Shown in pieces: positions 35,613-45,711 of a stretch of 64,000 nucleotides of DNA (position 1 is the first letter of the stretch; each line of letters starts with the position of its first letter). Position numbers and translations under genes: made by a program. The notes below the pieces were generated by a model. That model saw only the letters and a program-made list of their open reading frames with translations, had not been told where the DNA came from and did not search any database. The DNA comes from Egicoccus halophilus. GTDB taxonomy: Bacteria; Actinomycetota; Nitriliruptoria; Nitriliruptorales; Nitriliruptoraceae. The stretch lies in assembly GCF_004300825.1 (NCBI RefSeq), contig NZ_CP036250.1:62001-126000 (forward strand), in the 5' to 3' direction.

Positions 35613-36686
35613 TCAGCGCGACGCGTCCGCGCCGGCCTGCGATTCGTCGTACTCCGGCGCATTCTCGAAGTAGTGGATGCGCGAGTACCCCAGCTGGTTG
35701 AACACGCGGTTGGACGCGCCGACGAGCTCGGCAGTCCCCTCGCCGGTGTTGAACCGCTGCACCACCGTGTTCTGCGGTACCCAGATCACATCGCCGGCCT
35801 TCCACTCCCATCTGGTCGGCTTCTTGGCGATGCGCGCGTAGAACTGGTCGTCGATCTCAACCTCGACGTCCCAGTGGAGGTCGTACCCTTCGCCTTCGAG
35901 CACGAGCAGCATCTCGTCGGGCATCCGCCAGCGCCGCCCGGAGCGGCTCCCCGCCGGGATGTGCTGCAGGTAGGCGTCGGTGCCCTTGATGCGCAGGGGC
36001 ACGCCTTCGCCGGCAATCTGTCGCGTGTACCCGAAAGGCCCCCACTCGAACGGGGTGGCCTCCGCTGGAAAGACCTTCGGAACCTCGGCATCGCCCTCCG
36101 GCCGGGCAGTGAGCCACTCCGAGCGGGGCTCCCACAGGTGATCGTTCTCCGGCTTGTAGCCGATTTTTCCCTGATAGGACAGACCGAGGAACAGCGACAG
36201 CGGCTTGGGCTTCATCACCAGGCAGACGGCGCGCTTCTCCGTATCGGGGTTGTTGTGCCAATGCACACAGTCGTTGTGGACGGCGACCGCGTCTCCCTTC
36301 TTCCAGTCGTAGCGCTTGCCGTCGTGGATCTCGTAGCCATGACCGTCGAGCACGTAGAACAAGGCTTCGTTCTGGTGCCCATGCCCGTCGTTGCGACCGT
36401 TGGGCTGGATGGTGACGAAGTGCAGGTGCAGCGTCTGCGAGCGGAAGACGTCGTCGCCAGGCTCGATGATGTGCCAGTTGTCGTGCAGCCCGTCGCCGAG
36501 CTGCGTCGTGATGACTCGCGGCACGGCCTCCAGTCGCTCACGCCGCTCCGCGGCGAGGCTGTAGCGGTTGCTGCCCACCTGGCGGACGTAGATCCGTTCC
36601 TTCTCGTAGTGCTCGGTGTAGACGTGGACGTTCTGTTTCGTCTGTTCCTTGCTCAGTGACTTCGTTCGCTCGGCATCCACGATCAT
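35613..36686 (-). CDS. Bicupin dioxygenase-like protein (gentisate dioxygenase family)
   Basis: This is a 357-residue two-cupin protein. The first barrel has metal-ligand candidates H102, H104 and E107 in GHGHQNE and a further His pair in DCVHWHNN (H142, H144). The equivalent positions of the second barrel read RRWRMPDE, without the HxH pair, so only one metal site is expected. Gentisate and hydroxynaphthoate 1,2-dioxygenases have this plan, but the sequence is not close enough by eye to assign a substrate. ATG at 36686 is only two bases after AAGGAG; GTG at 36680 has better spacing. It lies downstream of the D-2-hydroxyacid dehydrogenase on the minus strand. Confidence 0.8.
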   Translation of the reverse strand: MIVDAERTKSLSKEQTKQNVHVYTEHYEKERIYVRQVGSNRYSLAAERRERLEAVPRVITTQLGDGLHDNWHIIEPGDDVFRSQTLHLHFVTIQPNGRNDGHGHQNEALFYVLDGHGYEIHDGKRYDWKKGDAVAVHNDCVHWHNNPDTEKRAVCLVMKPKPLSLFLGLSYQGKIGYKPENDHLWEPRSEWLTARPEGDAEVPKVFPAEATPFEWGPFGYTRQIAGEGVPLRIKGTDAYLQHIPAGSRSGRRWRMPDEMLLVLEGEGYDLHWDVEVEIDDQFYARIAKKPTRWEWKAGDVIWVPQNTVVQRFNTGEGTAELVGASNRVFNQLGYSRIHYFENAPEYDESQAGADASR

Positions 36687-36732
36687 GTCTCCTTACCGTC
36701 GTCTTGTCGTTTCGTCAGCGTTCGATGATTGC

Positions 36733-36748
36733 CGTCCCGAGAGGGACG
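36733..36748 (-). terminator. Short hairpin between the dehydrogenase and cupin genes
   Basis: CGTCCC-GAGA-GGGACG forms a 6-bp stem with a GNRA-type tetraloop in the 91-bp gap. There is no T-tract; it is probably a minor processing element. Confidence 0.35.
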
Positions 36749-36777
36749 CCACCCGGGCCTCCTCGTGTTCTCTCCCC

Positions 36778-37791
36778 TCACCTGGTGCCCAGTTCCACGG
36801 GATTCCTCAGCGTCGCGCCCGCCCGGAACCGCTGCACGTTGTCGGCGATGAAGCGGATCGAACGCACCCGCGCTTCCCTGGTGGAAGCGGCGTAATGGGG
36901 CGTGGCCAGGACGTTGAGGTGCTGCCACGCCGGGTCTGGCTGCAGGCCGTCGGCGCCCTCGTCGTTGGCCCAGACGTCGAACGCCGCACCACCCAGGTGG
37001 CCGTCGGCGACGAGCTGGAACGCCGCCCGTTCGTCGATGACCCGTCCTCGCGCCACGTTCACGAGGCAGGCGCCCCGTGGCAGCAGGCGCAGACGCCTGG
37101 CGTCGAGGAGTCGTTCGGTCTCTCGACTCAGGGGCACGCAGACCACCAGATGGTCCGCCTGCTCGAGCGCCACCTCGATCTGCCCGCTCGGCAGACACGC
37201 GTCGATCGGCTCGTCCCGCAGGTCCCCGAGTGGCCGCCGCTTGACCGCCGTGACCCGCATCCCGAAGGCCGACGCCCGGCGAGCCACCTCCCGCCCGATC
37301 GTGCCGTAGCCGAGCACGACGAGATGGGAATTCTGGAGTTCACCGCCCCAGGCCCCGTCCATTCGCTGGCGACGCAACCCCGCGGACCGGTCGCCCCCCT
37401 GAAGGATCATCGCGGCGTGGGTGAGTGCCAGGCGTCGCGTCAGCGCGACGAGGCACATCATGACGAACTCGGCGATCGGCGGCCCAGCCTGGGCGGCAGC
37501 GGCGACCTGCACGCCGCGATCCCGCAGCCGCCGGACGATGTCCGGCCGCTCGAGACCGTCGACACCATGATTGGGCAGATGCACGAGCCGCAGCGCGGGG
37601 AGTGCATCGAGCAGGTCCGGGCTGATGTGACGGGCGAGCGCCGCGAGCGCATCGACGCGGTCCCACACAGGCGAGCGCTCACCGGCCGCCTCGAGGACCC
37701 GCCACTCGGGGAGACGGTCGAGTTCCGCACGTTCGAGCTCGTGCGGGTTCCAGGTCACCCCGAGCACGGGGGTCGGACCGGTCATGGACAC
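36778..37791 (-). CDS. D-isomer-specific 2-hydroxyacid dehydrogenase
   Basis: This is a 337-residue NAD(P)-dependent dehydrogenase with cofactor motif GYGTIG, catalytic Arg in NVARGRVID, Glu in the WANDEG segment and His in ATPHYA. GTG at 37791 follows GAGGGG at six bases. It lies between the MFS gene and the cupin in the minus-strand run that starts at the RraA-like gene. It may act on a 2-oxoacid from ring fission; the substrate is unknown. Confidence 0.88.
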   Translation of the reverse strand: MSMTGPTPVLGVTWNPHELERAELDRLPEWRVLEAAGERSPVWDRVDALAALARHISPDLLDALPALRLVHLPNHGVDGLERPDIVRRLRDRGVQVAAAAQAGPPIAEFVMMCLVALTRRLALTHAAMILQGGDRSAGLRRQRMDGAWGGELQNSHLVVLGYGTIGREVARRASAFGMRVTAVKRRPLGDLRDEPIDACLPSGQIEVALEQADHLVVCVPLSRETERLLDARRLRLLPRGACLVNVARGRVIDERAAFQLVADGHLGGAAFDVWANDEGADGLQPDPAWQHLNVLATPHYAASTREARVRSIRFIADNVQRFRAGATLRNPVELGTR

Positions 37792-37861
37792 ACGAGCCCC
37801 TCTCCCCGACGAGGCGCGGAGGGCATGCCGGGACGACAGGCGCAGACGTGACCGGCGCCGC

Positions 37862-39082
37862 TCAACGACTCGCCAGCCATCGGTGGAGGTGCAGAAGCGT
37901 CCCGCCGAGTAACAGGACGATGGCCGCGACGGTCCAGGCCGTCCGGTAACCGGAGGTCCTCACCAACCATCCGAAGGACACGGGACCGACGATCCCTCCG
38001 ATGTAGACACCAGTTTGGCTGATCCCGATCGCTGCGGCCGGACGCTCACGATGCTCGCGGACCACGGCGAAGTGCATCAGCCCTGGCCACCCCCAGCCCG
38101 CGCCGAATGCCGCGATGACGGCGATCGTCAAGACACCAATCGCAGTCACACCGCCGAGCGCGAACATGGCGAAGCTCCCGACGATCATCATCGACGCGAG
38201 CACACGGAACTGGTCGACCATGCTGCGATCCGCATACCAGCCCACGAACACTCTCGTCAGGATCGCGAACACGCTGCCCAGGCTCAGGAGCAAACCCGCG
38301 CGTGCCAGAGGTTGACCGGCAGCGGCGACCGACTCGACGGTGAAGGCGCCGAGCGAGTTCGCTGCCGCGGCGCCACAGCCACCGGCCACGGCGACGGCCA
38401 GGAGCCCGCGGGGCCGGTGGTCGCCTCGATGCGGACGGTTGGAACCTCGACGTCGTCTGGTCCTGACGGGTTTGGGCTCCGGGGCCAGGCCACGGGCGGC
38501 GACGGGCGCGAGCGGGAGAGCGGCCAGCGCGAGTACCCCGAACGCCCATCTCCAGCCCACGGTGAGCCCGACGACGGGGACCGCGAGGCCAGCGACCAAC
38601 GTGGCGACCGGGATCGCGGCCTGCTTCGCGCCGAAGGCCACGCCTTGACGCCTGACCCGCACGCCACGCGCCAAGGCGAGGTTCGCCGCCGGTTGCATGA
38701 GGGCGTTGCCCGCGCCGCCGACGAGCATGAAGCCGGCCAGCGCCGCCCACGATCGTGCCACGGTGGCGATGCCGAGGAGCGCGATGATGCTCAGTCCGAG
38801 GGCGAACGGAACCGCACGGCGTGAACCGATCCGGTCGGCCAGACTGCCAGCAGCGGTGGAGAACACCGCACAGGCAGCGAAGAAGCTACTCGTGATCAGG
38901 CCGAGGACGGCTTCGTCGAATCCGAGGTCTCGCCGAACGAGCGATGCCAGACCGCCAAGCAGGAAGATCGGGAGCACGCTGACCACGGTCGCCAACGTGG
39001 CGATCGTCGCCACGCGGCCCGACTGCCAGCCGAAATTTCCGTCATCACGGAAGGCTTCGGCTGGATTCGTCTCAACCGTCAT
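37862..39082 (-). CDS. MFS transporter
   Basis: This is a 406-residue major facilitator with about 12 helices and loop signature GSLADRIGSRRAVP. The central loop is basic (RTRRRRGSNRPHRG). The ATG lies 11 bp inside the 3' end of the pyruvate carboxylase gene, so it is translationally coupled. It probably imports a substrate of the adjacent 4,5-cleavage enzymes; inferred. Confidence 0.88.
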   Translation of the reverse strand: MTVETNPAEAFRDDGNFGWQSGRVATIATLATVVSVLPIFLLGGLASLVRRDLGFDEAVLGLITSSFFAACAVFSTAAGSLADRIGSRRAVPFALGLSIIALLGIATVARSWAALAGFMLVGGAGNALMQPAANLALARGVRVRRQGVAFGAKQAAIPVATLVAGLAVPVVGLTVGWRWAFGVLALAALPLAPVAARGLAPEPKPVRTRRRRGSNRPHRGDHRPRGLLAVAVAGGCGAAAANSLGAFTVESVAAAGQPLARAGLLLSLGSVFAILTRVFVGWYADRSMVDQFRVLASMMIVGSFAMFALGGVTAIGVLTIAVIAAFGAGWGWPGLMHFAVVREHRERPAAAIGISQTGVYIGGIVGPVSFGWLVRTSGYRTAWTVAAIVLLLGGTLLHLHRWLASR

Positions 39083-42000
39083 CGGTTGGCCCCAGGATCA
39101 TGAGCAGGTCGCCGGCCTCGACATGATCGCCGCTCGATGCCGCCAGCGTCACGACGGTGCCCGTGATCTGCGCGCCGACGGCCGATTCCATCTTCATGGC
39201 CTCGATCGTCGCGAGCCGTTGCCCCCGATCGACGCGATCCCCTTCGCCGACGTCGACCGTCACCACACCGGTGACCGGGGCGGCGACCTGACTGGCGTCG
39301 CTCGGATCGGCCCTCACGACGCTGGGCCGCTGGCCGCCGACCGCCTCGTCGAGCACCTCCACGAAACGCGTCTGCCCGTTCACCCGCAGGACGACCGTTC
39401 GGATGCCCCGTTCGTCTGCCGACGTGACCGCTTCGAGTTCGACGTACAGCCGAACGCCTGCACCGAGATCGACGCCGACCTCCTCGCCGACCTCGAGGCC
39501 GTAGAGGAACGCCGCCGTCGGCAGCACCGAGACGTCGCCGTAGGCCTCGAGATGCCGGACGTACTCGGTCGCCGGGCCGGGGAACAGCAGGTGGCTGAGC
39601 GCGGACTGACGTTCGCTGCCAGCCTTGACCTTGCGCAGCACGTCCGCGTCCGGTTGCTGGCCCGTGACCGATCGCCCGTGTGCATCGAGCACTCGTGACC
39701 GGAACGGCTCGGGCCACCCACCTGGCGGTTCTCCGAGATCACCGCGCAGGTAGTTCAACACGGACTCGGGAAGGTCGAACCGCTCCGGTTGGTCCTGCAA
39801 CAGGTCGGGGTCGATGTTGGCGGACGCAAGGTAGAGGGCGAGATCGCCGACCACCTTGCTGGTGGGGGTGACTTTGATTGGGCGCCCGAGAAGCCGGCTG
39901 CAGCGCGCGTAGAGCTCCTCGATCTCCTCGAACCGGTCGGCCAGGCCCATCGCCGCAGCCTGCTGGCGCAGGTTCGACAGCTGTCCCCCCGGGATCTCGT
40001 GCGTGTAGACGCGGCCGGTCGGCGCGACCAGGCCGGCCTCGAACGGCGCATACAGGGCCCGCACGGCTTCCCAGTACGGCTCCAGAGCGCCGACCGTCGC
40101 CAGATCGAGGCCTGTGGCGCGGCGGGTGTGGTCCGTGGCGGCGACGATGCCGGCCAGGCTGGGCTGGCTCGTTCCTCCGGCCATCGACGCGATGGCGCCG
40201 TCGACGGCGTCCACTCCTGCGTCGATCGCCGCAAGGTAGGTCGCGAGTTGGCCACCGGCGGTGTCGTGGGTGTGCAGGTGGACCGGCGCCGCGAAACGCT
40301 CACGCAAGGCCTCGACCAGCACCTGTGCCGCCGGCGGTCGCAGGAGCCCGGCCATGTCCTTGACGCAAAGCACCTGCGCCCCGGCCACTGTCAGCTTGTC
40401 GGCCACGCCGAGGTAGTGATCGAGATCGTAGGTCGTCTCGGCGGGATCGAGCATGTCGCCCGTGTAGCAGAGCGTCCCCTCGGCGACCCGTCCGGCGGCC
40501 ACGACCGCCGCGATGGCCGGCGCCATGCGGTCGGCGTCGTTGAGCGCGTCGAACACCCGGAAGATGTCGATGCCGCTCGCCACAGCCTCGTCTACGAACG
40601 CTTCGACGACCGGAGTGGGATAGGTGCCGTACCCGACCGTGTTCTGGCCGCGCAGAAGCATCTGCAGGCAGATGTCCGGTGACGCCTGTCGAAGCTGGCG
40701 AAGGCGCTCCCACGGGTCCTCGTGCAAGAACCGCAGCGCGACGTCGTACGTCGCGCCCCCCCAGACTTCGTGACTGAACAATCCCGGCAGCAGCCCGGCC
40801 TGGACCCGAGCGGCCGTCACCAGATCGAAGGTGCGGACGCGCGTGGCCAGAAGGGATTGGTGTGCGTCGCGGTAGGTGGTGTCGGTCACCGCGAGTGACT
40901 GCCGTTCCCGGAGGTGGGCGGCGAAGGCATCCGGCCCGAGGCGGTCGAGCAACACCCGGCTGCCCGCGTCCTCGGCAGGGCCGGCGTCCGTTCCGCGGCT
41001 GGTGACGACCGGAAGCTTCGGCACGGGGTCGGTCACCCCGGCCGGCCGTGCGCCGTTCGGATGGTTGACCGTGACCCAGCCGAGGAATTCCAGGAGCCGC
41101 GAGGTGCGGTCCCCGGAGGCGGCTGTACGGACCAGCGCCGGATGCTCATCGATGAACGCGGTCGTGGCGCGGCCTTCGAGGAAGTCAGGCTCGGAGAGCA
41201 CCGCGGCGAGGAACGCGGTGTTGCTGCGCACGCCGCGGACCCGGAACTCCGTCACCGCTCGACGCGCACGCCGGGCCGCCGACGCCAAGTCGGGACCTCG
41301 CGCGGTCAACTTGACGAGCAGGGGGTCGAAATACGGGGTGACCTCCATGCCAACCTCGACCGAGGCACTGTCGACCCGGATCCCGGCGCCCCCGACGTCA
41401 CGGACCGCCGAGACCCGACCCAGGTCGGGACGGAAATCGTTGGCGGGATCCTCCGTGGTGATCCGACACTGGATCGCGGTTCCGCGACACCGCACCGCCT
41501 CCTGCTCGAGGCCGAGCTCCGGGAGACTCGCGCCATCGGCCAGTCGCAGTTGTGTCTGCACCAGGTCGACGTCGGTGACCTCCTCGGTCACGGTGTGTTC
41601 GACCTGGATGCGGGGGTTCATCTCGATGAAGCGGTGGTCGCCCGCCTCGTCGACCAAGAACTCGACGGTGCCGGCGTTCTCGTAGCTCGTCGCACGCCCG
41701 AAGGTGACCGCGTCCTGCCAGAGCCGCTCTCGCAGCTCCGCGGCCAGTGCCGGTGCCGGAGCGACCTCGATGACCTTCTGGTGGCGGCGCTGGACGGAGC
41801 AATCCCGCTCGAACAGGTGGATGATGTTGCCCGCCGCGTCGCCGAGGATCTGAACCTCGATGTGACGAGGCCTGATCATCGCCTGTTCCAGAAAGACGGT
41901 CGGGTCGCCGAAGGCGCCTTCCGCCTCGCGGATGGCGGTCTCGACCGCGGAGACGAGCTCTCCAGGATCGGTCACCCGACGAAGGCCCCGTCCGCCACCG

Positions 42001-42482
42001 CCCGCCGCTGCTTTGACGAACACGGGATAGCCGAGGTCGGCGGCGGCGTCCACCGCGTCGGAGCCGCCGGCGACGGGAGCCGAGGCGCGCAGCACCGGCA
42101 GGCCGGCAGCCGCGGCGGAGTCCCGGGCCCGGGTCTTGTCGCCGGTCAAGCGCAGCGTCGCCGGCGTCGGCCCGACGAAGGTGACACCCGCCCGTGCGCA
42201 CGCTTCGGCGAGGTCGGCGCTCTCCGAGAGGAACCCATACCCGGGGTGCAGCGCGTCCGCGCCAACCCGCTCCGCAAGCCCGACGATGGCCTCGATGTCG
42301 AGGTACGACCGCACGGGGTGACCCGCGTCGCCGATTGCGTAGGACTCGTCGGCCTTCAGCCGGTGGAGCGAGGAACGGTCTTCGTGTGAATAGACGGCGA
42401 CGGTACGGATGTCCAGCTCGTTCGCCGCTCGCATGATGCGCACCGCGATCTCGCCACGATTGGCGACCAAGAGCTTGTCCAT
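39072..42482 (-). CDS. pyc: Pyruvate carboxylase
   Basis: This is a 1136-residue single-chain enzyme. The order is biotin carboxylase with ATP-grasp (about 1-450; MDKLLVANRGEIAVRI and a Gly-rich AAGGGGRGL loop), carboxyltransferase (HMGL-like, about 520-800, with YRDAHQSLLATR), conserved PYC/OADA domain, and a biotinyl domain at the C-terminus with EAMKMES, Lys near 1097. It converts pyruvate to oxaloacetate. The ATG at 42482 follows GGAGGTCACG. It lies in a run with the RraA-like aldolase, whose family splits 4-carboxy-4-hydroxy-2-oxoadipate to pyruvate and oxaloacetate, so local recycling of pyruvate is a reasonable inference. Confidence 0.96.
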   Translation of the reverse strand: MDKLLVANRGEIAVRIMRAANELDIRTVAVYSHEDRSSLHRLKADESYAIGDAGHPVRSYLDIEAIVGLAERVGADALHPGYGFLSESADLAEACARAGVTFVGPTPATLRLTGDKTRARDSAAAAGLPVLRASAPVAGGSDAVDAAADLGYPVFVKAAAGGGGRGLRRVTDPGELVSAVETAIREAEGAFGDPTVFLEQAMIRPRHIEVQILGDAAGNIIHLFERDCSVQRRHQKVIEVAPAPALAAELRERLWQDAVTFGRATSYENAGTVEFLVDEAGDHRFIEMNPRIQVEHTVTEEVTDVDLVQTQLRLADGASLPELGLEQEAVRCRGTAIQCRITTEDPANDFRPDLGRVSAVRDVGGAGIRVDSASVEVGMEVTPYFDPLLVKLTARGPDLASAARRARRAVTEFRVRGVRSNTAFLAAVLSEPDFLEGRATTAFIDEHPALVRTAASGDRTSRLLEFLGWVTVNHPNGARPAGVTDPVPKLPVVTSRGTDAGPAEDAGSRVLLDRLGPDAFAAHLRERQSLAVTDTTYRDAHQSLLATRVRTFDLVTAARVQAGLLPGLFSHEVWGGATYDVALRFLHEDPWERLRQLRQASPDICLQMLLRGQNTVGYGTYPTPVVEAFVDEAVASGIDIFRVFDALNDADRMAPAIAAVVAAGRVAEGTLCYTGDMLDPAETTYDLDHYLGVADKLTVAGAQVLCVKDMAGLLRPPAAQVLVEALRERFAAPVHLHTHDTAGGQLATYLAAIDAGVDAVDGAIASMAGGTSQPSLAGIVAATDHTRRATGLDLATVGALEPYWEAVRALYAPFEAGLVAPTGRVYTHEIPGGQLSNLRQQAAAMGLADRFEEIEELYARCSRLLGRPIKVTPTSKVVGDLALYLASANIDPDLLQDQPERFDLPESVLNYLRGDLGEPPGGWPEPFRSRVLDAHGRSVTGQQPDADVLRKVKAGSERQSALSHLLFPGPATEYVRHLEAYGDVSVLPTAAFLYGLEVGEEVGVDLGAGVRLYVELEAVTSADERGIRTVVLRVNGQTRFVEVLDEAVGGQRPSVVRADPSDASQVAAPVTGVVTVDVGEGDRVDRGQRLATIEAMKMESAVGAQITGTVVTLAASSGDHVEAGDLLMILGPTDDG

Positions 42483-42582
42483 CGTGACCTCCGAAATTTC
42501 CCGCGGCAAGTTTGGGGGGCTCGCGATGTCCCGTACGTGCGGACCTCGACGCAGCGTGGCGTCGGGCTCAGTCGGCTCAGCC

Positions 42583-43269
42583 CTACTCGTTCGCGCGTGA
42601 GCGCTCCAGCATCAGCTCGTAGCGGGAACCCAGGACCCGCGTGAGATCCTGGCCCTCATCGATCCCCTGCGCCATGGTGGCCTCGACGGCCGCGTTGTCG
42701 AGCGCCTGCTGGAGCACACGCTCGAGCGCCTCGGCGGGGACGACCGCGACCCCACCGGGAGCCGCGAACACGACGTCGTCCGGACGCACGGCAACTCCGC
42801 GGAAATCGATCGGCTGCTGCGTCGCGCGCTGCACCACCCGGGTGCGCGCGGTCCGTGACACGGTGGCCGTGCCGTAGATCGGCAACCCGATCTCGCCCGC
42901 CTCAAGGACATCACGCGCGGCACCATCGATGACGACGCCGCGTACTCCAGCGCGCTTGGCCGCGCGGCTGAGCAGACCGCCCCAGCCCGCCGCGTGCTCT
43001 CGCCCCCGGTGGTCGATCACGATCACGGCCCCCGGCCGTGCCTGCAGGATGGGGTCGACGCCCAGGTGGTAGGTGGAGTCGACCGGAAAGTCCCCGCAGA
43101 CCAACTCCATCGTCACCGCAGGACCGGCGAACGGCGGTGCGTCCGCCCACAGGGGGCCGAGCCCCGTGACGACACTTCCAACTCCCAACGCGTCGCACGC
43201 ATCGGAGATGGCCTCGAGGTCGAGCCCGCCGGGTCGACCGAAGTTCGAAAGTACTTCAGTGACGTCCAT
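42583..43269 (-). CDS. RraA/LigK-like aldolase (candidate 4-carboxy-4-hydroxy-2-oxoadipate aldolase)
   Basis: This is a 228-residue RraA-family protein. The signature GGLLSRAAKRAGVRGVVIDG followed by AARD supplies the Arg and Asp used by class II pyruvate aldolases of this family. The ATG at 43269 follows AAGGAG. RraA-family members are either RNase E inhibitors or aldolases; an actinobacterial island with ligAB favours the aldolase. It is divergent from ligA with the palindrome at 43310 in its promoter, and upstream of pyc. Confidence 0.85.
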   Translation of the reverse strand: MDVTEVLSNFGRPGGLDLEAISDACDALGVGSVVTGLGPLWADAPPFAGPAVTMELVCGDFPVDSTYHLGVDPILQARPGAVIVIDHRGREHAAGWGGLLSRAAKRAGVRGVVIDGAARDVLEAGEIGLPIYGTATVSRTARTRVVQRATQQPIDFRGVAVRPDDVVFAAPGGVAVVPAEALERVLQQALDNAAVEATMAQGIDEGQDLTRVLGSRYELMLERSRANE

Positions 43270-43309
43270 GCACTGATGCTCCTTGACGGACCGGAAGGCC
43301 AGTCTAATA

Positions 43310-43324
43310 TTTGGTCCTACCAAA
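43310..43324. promoter_or_regulatory. Perfect 15-bp palindrome TTTGGT-N3-ACCAAA (FadR/GntR-type operator candidate)
   Basis: TTTGGTCCTACCAAA has 6-bp arms and a 3-bp centre, 41 bp upstream of the RraA-like start. It overlaps an A/T-rich stretch that could serve as the -10 region. The core TGGT-N3-ACCA is the established FadR-subfamily recognition pattern. Regulation of the aldolase-pyc run and perhaps ligAB is inferred. Confidence 0.68.
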
Positions 43325-43410
43325 ACTCAACCCCACTCCCGGCGGCTCGGCGCCGGGATGCGGCTGGGATGCACGTCGCCACCATTTCACGTCACGCCAA
43401 CCCGCTGCTA

Positions 43411-43421
43411 TGGTTAGTCCA
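43411..43421. promoter_or_regulatory. Near-match operator TGGT-N3-TCCA upstream of ligA
   Basis: TGGTTAGTCCA has one arm mismatch and lies 71 bp before the ligA start, the same distance as the 32408 palindrome from the SDR start. Confidence 0.42.
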
Positions 43422-43491
43422 ATCGCGTCACGCGCGGTTGCGTGCCGGCGGAGTACGTGAACTGGCCCGCAGTCGACCGAGGGAGAGCGCC

Positions 43492-44701
<1,210 letters not shown>

Positions 44702-44709
44702 GCGTCACC

Positions 44710-45018
44710 ATGTTGATTTCACACGCACACGTAGAGACCGCAGCTGGGGCGCGGTACCGCAAGCAACTCGCATCACACCTCGGACGCAAGAATGAAATCC
44801 GAGAGTATGATGACCGCTGGGATCTCGTCTTTCCCTATGGGCGGTGTTCCATGCAGGTCCAGTCCGGAACCGGTTTGCTGACCCTCGTCGCGTCCGCGGC
44901 TACCAGCGAAGACCTCGAACACGTGCAACGTGTCATGGGCAACCACTTGGAACGTTTCGGTCGCCATGACGACCTTTCCGTCACGTGGCGCGGAGATCCA
45001 ATGAGCAACAGCGGATAG
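44710..45018 (+). CDS. DUF2218-family protein
   Basis: This is a 102-residue protein with the DUF2218 pattern: HAHVETAAGARYRKQLASHLGRK at the N-terminus, then a strand-rich middle with FPYGRCSMQV, and the closing HLERFGRHDDLSVTW. It starts 8 bp after ligB, so it is in the same transcript. The function of the family is not established. It is the last intact gene before the insertion-sequence region. Confidence 0.82.
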   Translation: MLISHAHVETAAGARYRKQLASHLGRKNEIREYDDRWDLVFPYGRCSMQVQSGTGLLTLVASAATSEDLEHVQRVMGNHLERFGRHDDLSVTWRGDPMSNSG

Positions 45019-45137
45019 CAAACTTGTGGCGCTTAAGCCTGCAGCCGTCTTCATGGAGACAGCCGTGCCTGTCGTTCTTGTCGCCGGTAGCAGCTCAGCC
45101 TGAATCCACCGATATGACGGCCGCGGTTGACGCGAAA

Positions 45138-45345
45138 GTGCCTCCGAAGCGGTCAGAATGGCGGTTCCTACGCCAACCAGTCCACCGCAACGGAGGCACC
45201 TTCAGGATGCCAGTCCTCGCAGAGCATCGACAGCATCGCGGTGAGGTTCGACGACGAGCGTGCGGTGGCCGATGCGGGGCTGCTGCTCACGGGCACGACG
45301 ATGGCACAGTTCCGTCTCGAGCAGGCGACCGATGGGCCTCCCCCC
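45138..45345 (+). pseudogene. IS1380-family transposase, N-terminal remnant
   Basis: The plus-strand frame near 45234-45338 reads VRFDDERAVADAGLLLTGTTMAQ, the N-terminal signature of IS1380-type transposases. It then breaks off at the IS3 element. Upstream, a 9-bp inverted repeat GTGCCTCCG (45138-45146) / CGGAGGCAC (45191-45199) may belong to the element end. The central part of a similar transposase is at 49925-50445. About 120 bp between the DUF2218 gene and 45138 contain nothing recognisable. Confidence 0.7.
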
Positions 45346-45379
45346 TGCGGCCGGACAGCCTGGATGACAGGATGTCCGC

Positions 45380-45711
45380 ATGGGACACGACAACGAACGA
45401 CGACAACCACGACCGCGCCGGAAGTTCTCCGAGGAGTTCAAGCGTGACGCGGTCGACCTGGTGGCGACCACCGGCAGGCCGGTCGCTGAGGTCGCTGCCG
45501 AGCTGGGGTCTACGACTCCACGCTCGGCAATTGGGTCCGCCGCCACCACGACGAGCAGGCCGACGGCGTCGGCGTGAGCGCTGACGAGCGGGCCCGGCTC
45601 AAGGAGCTCGAGGCGGAGAACGCCAAGCTCTGTATGGAGCGTGATCTGCTCAAACGAACCGTGGCCTTCTGGGTGAAGGAGTCGCCGCAGTTACGCGCTA
45701 TCGCTGCGTGA
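45380..45711 (+). pseudogene. IS3-family orfA, frameshifted
   Basis: The start reads MGHDNERRQPRPRRKFSEEFKRDAVDLV, a transposase_8 helix-turn-helix. After AAELG the frame shifts by one base (a short G-run) and resumes as VYDSTLGNWVRRHHDEQ, followed by the leucine-zipper-like coil with ERDLLKRTVAFWVKES. Repairing one base restores about 110 residues ending at TGA 45709-45711. Confidence 0.85.

Noticed and set aside
42994-43491. Extension of LigA upstream by 166 codons
   Set aside because: It overlaps the RraA-like gene antisense and the palindromic promoter; LigA homologues start at MAKPKRDYD-like sequence.
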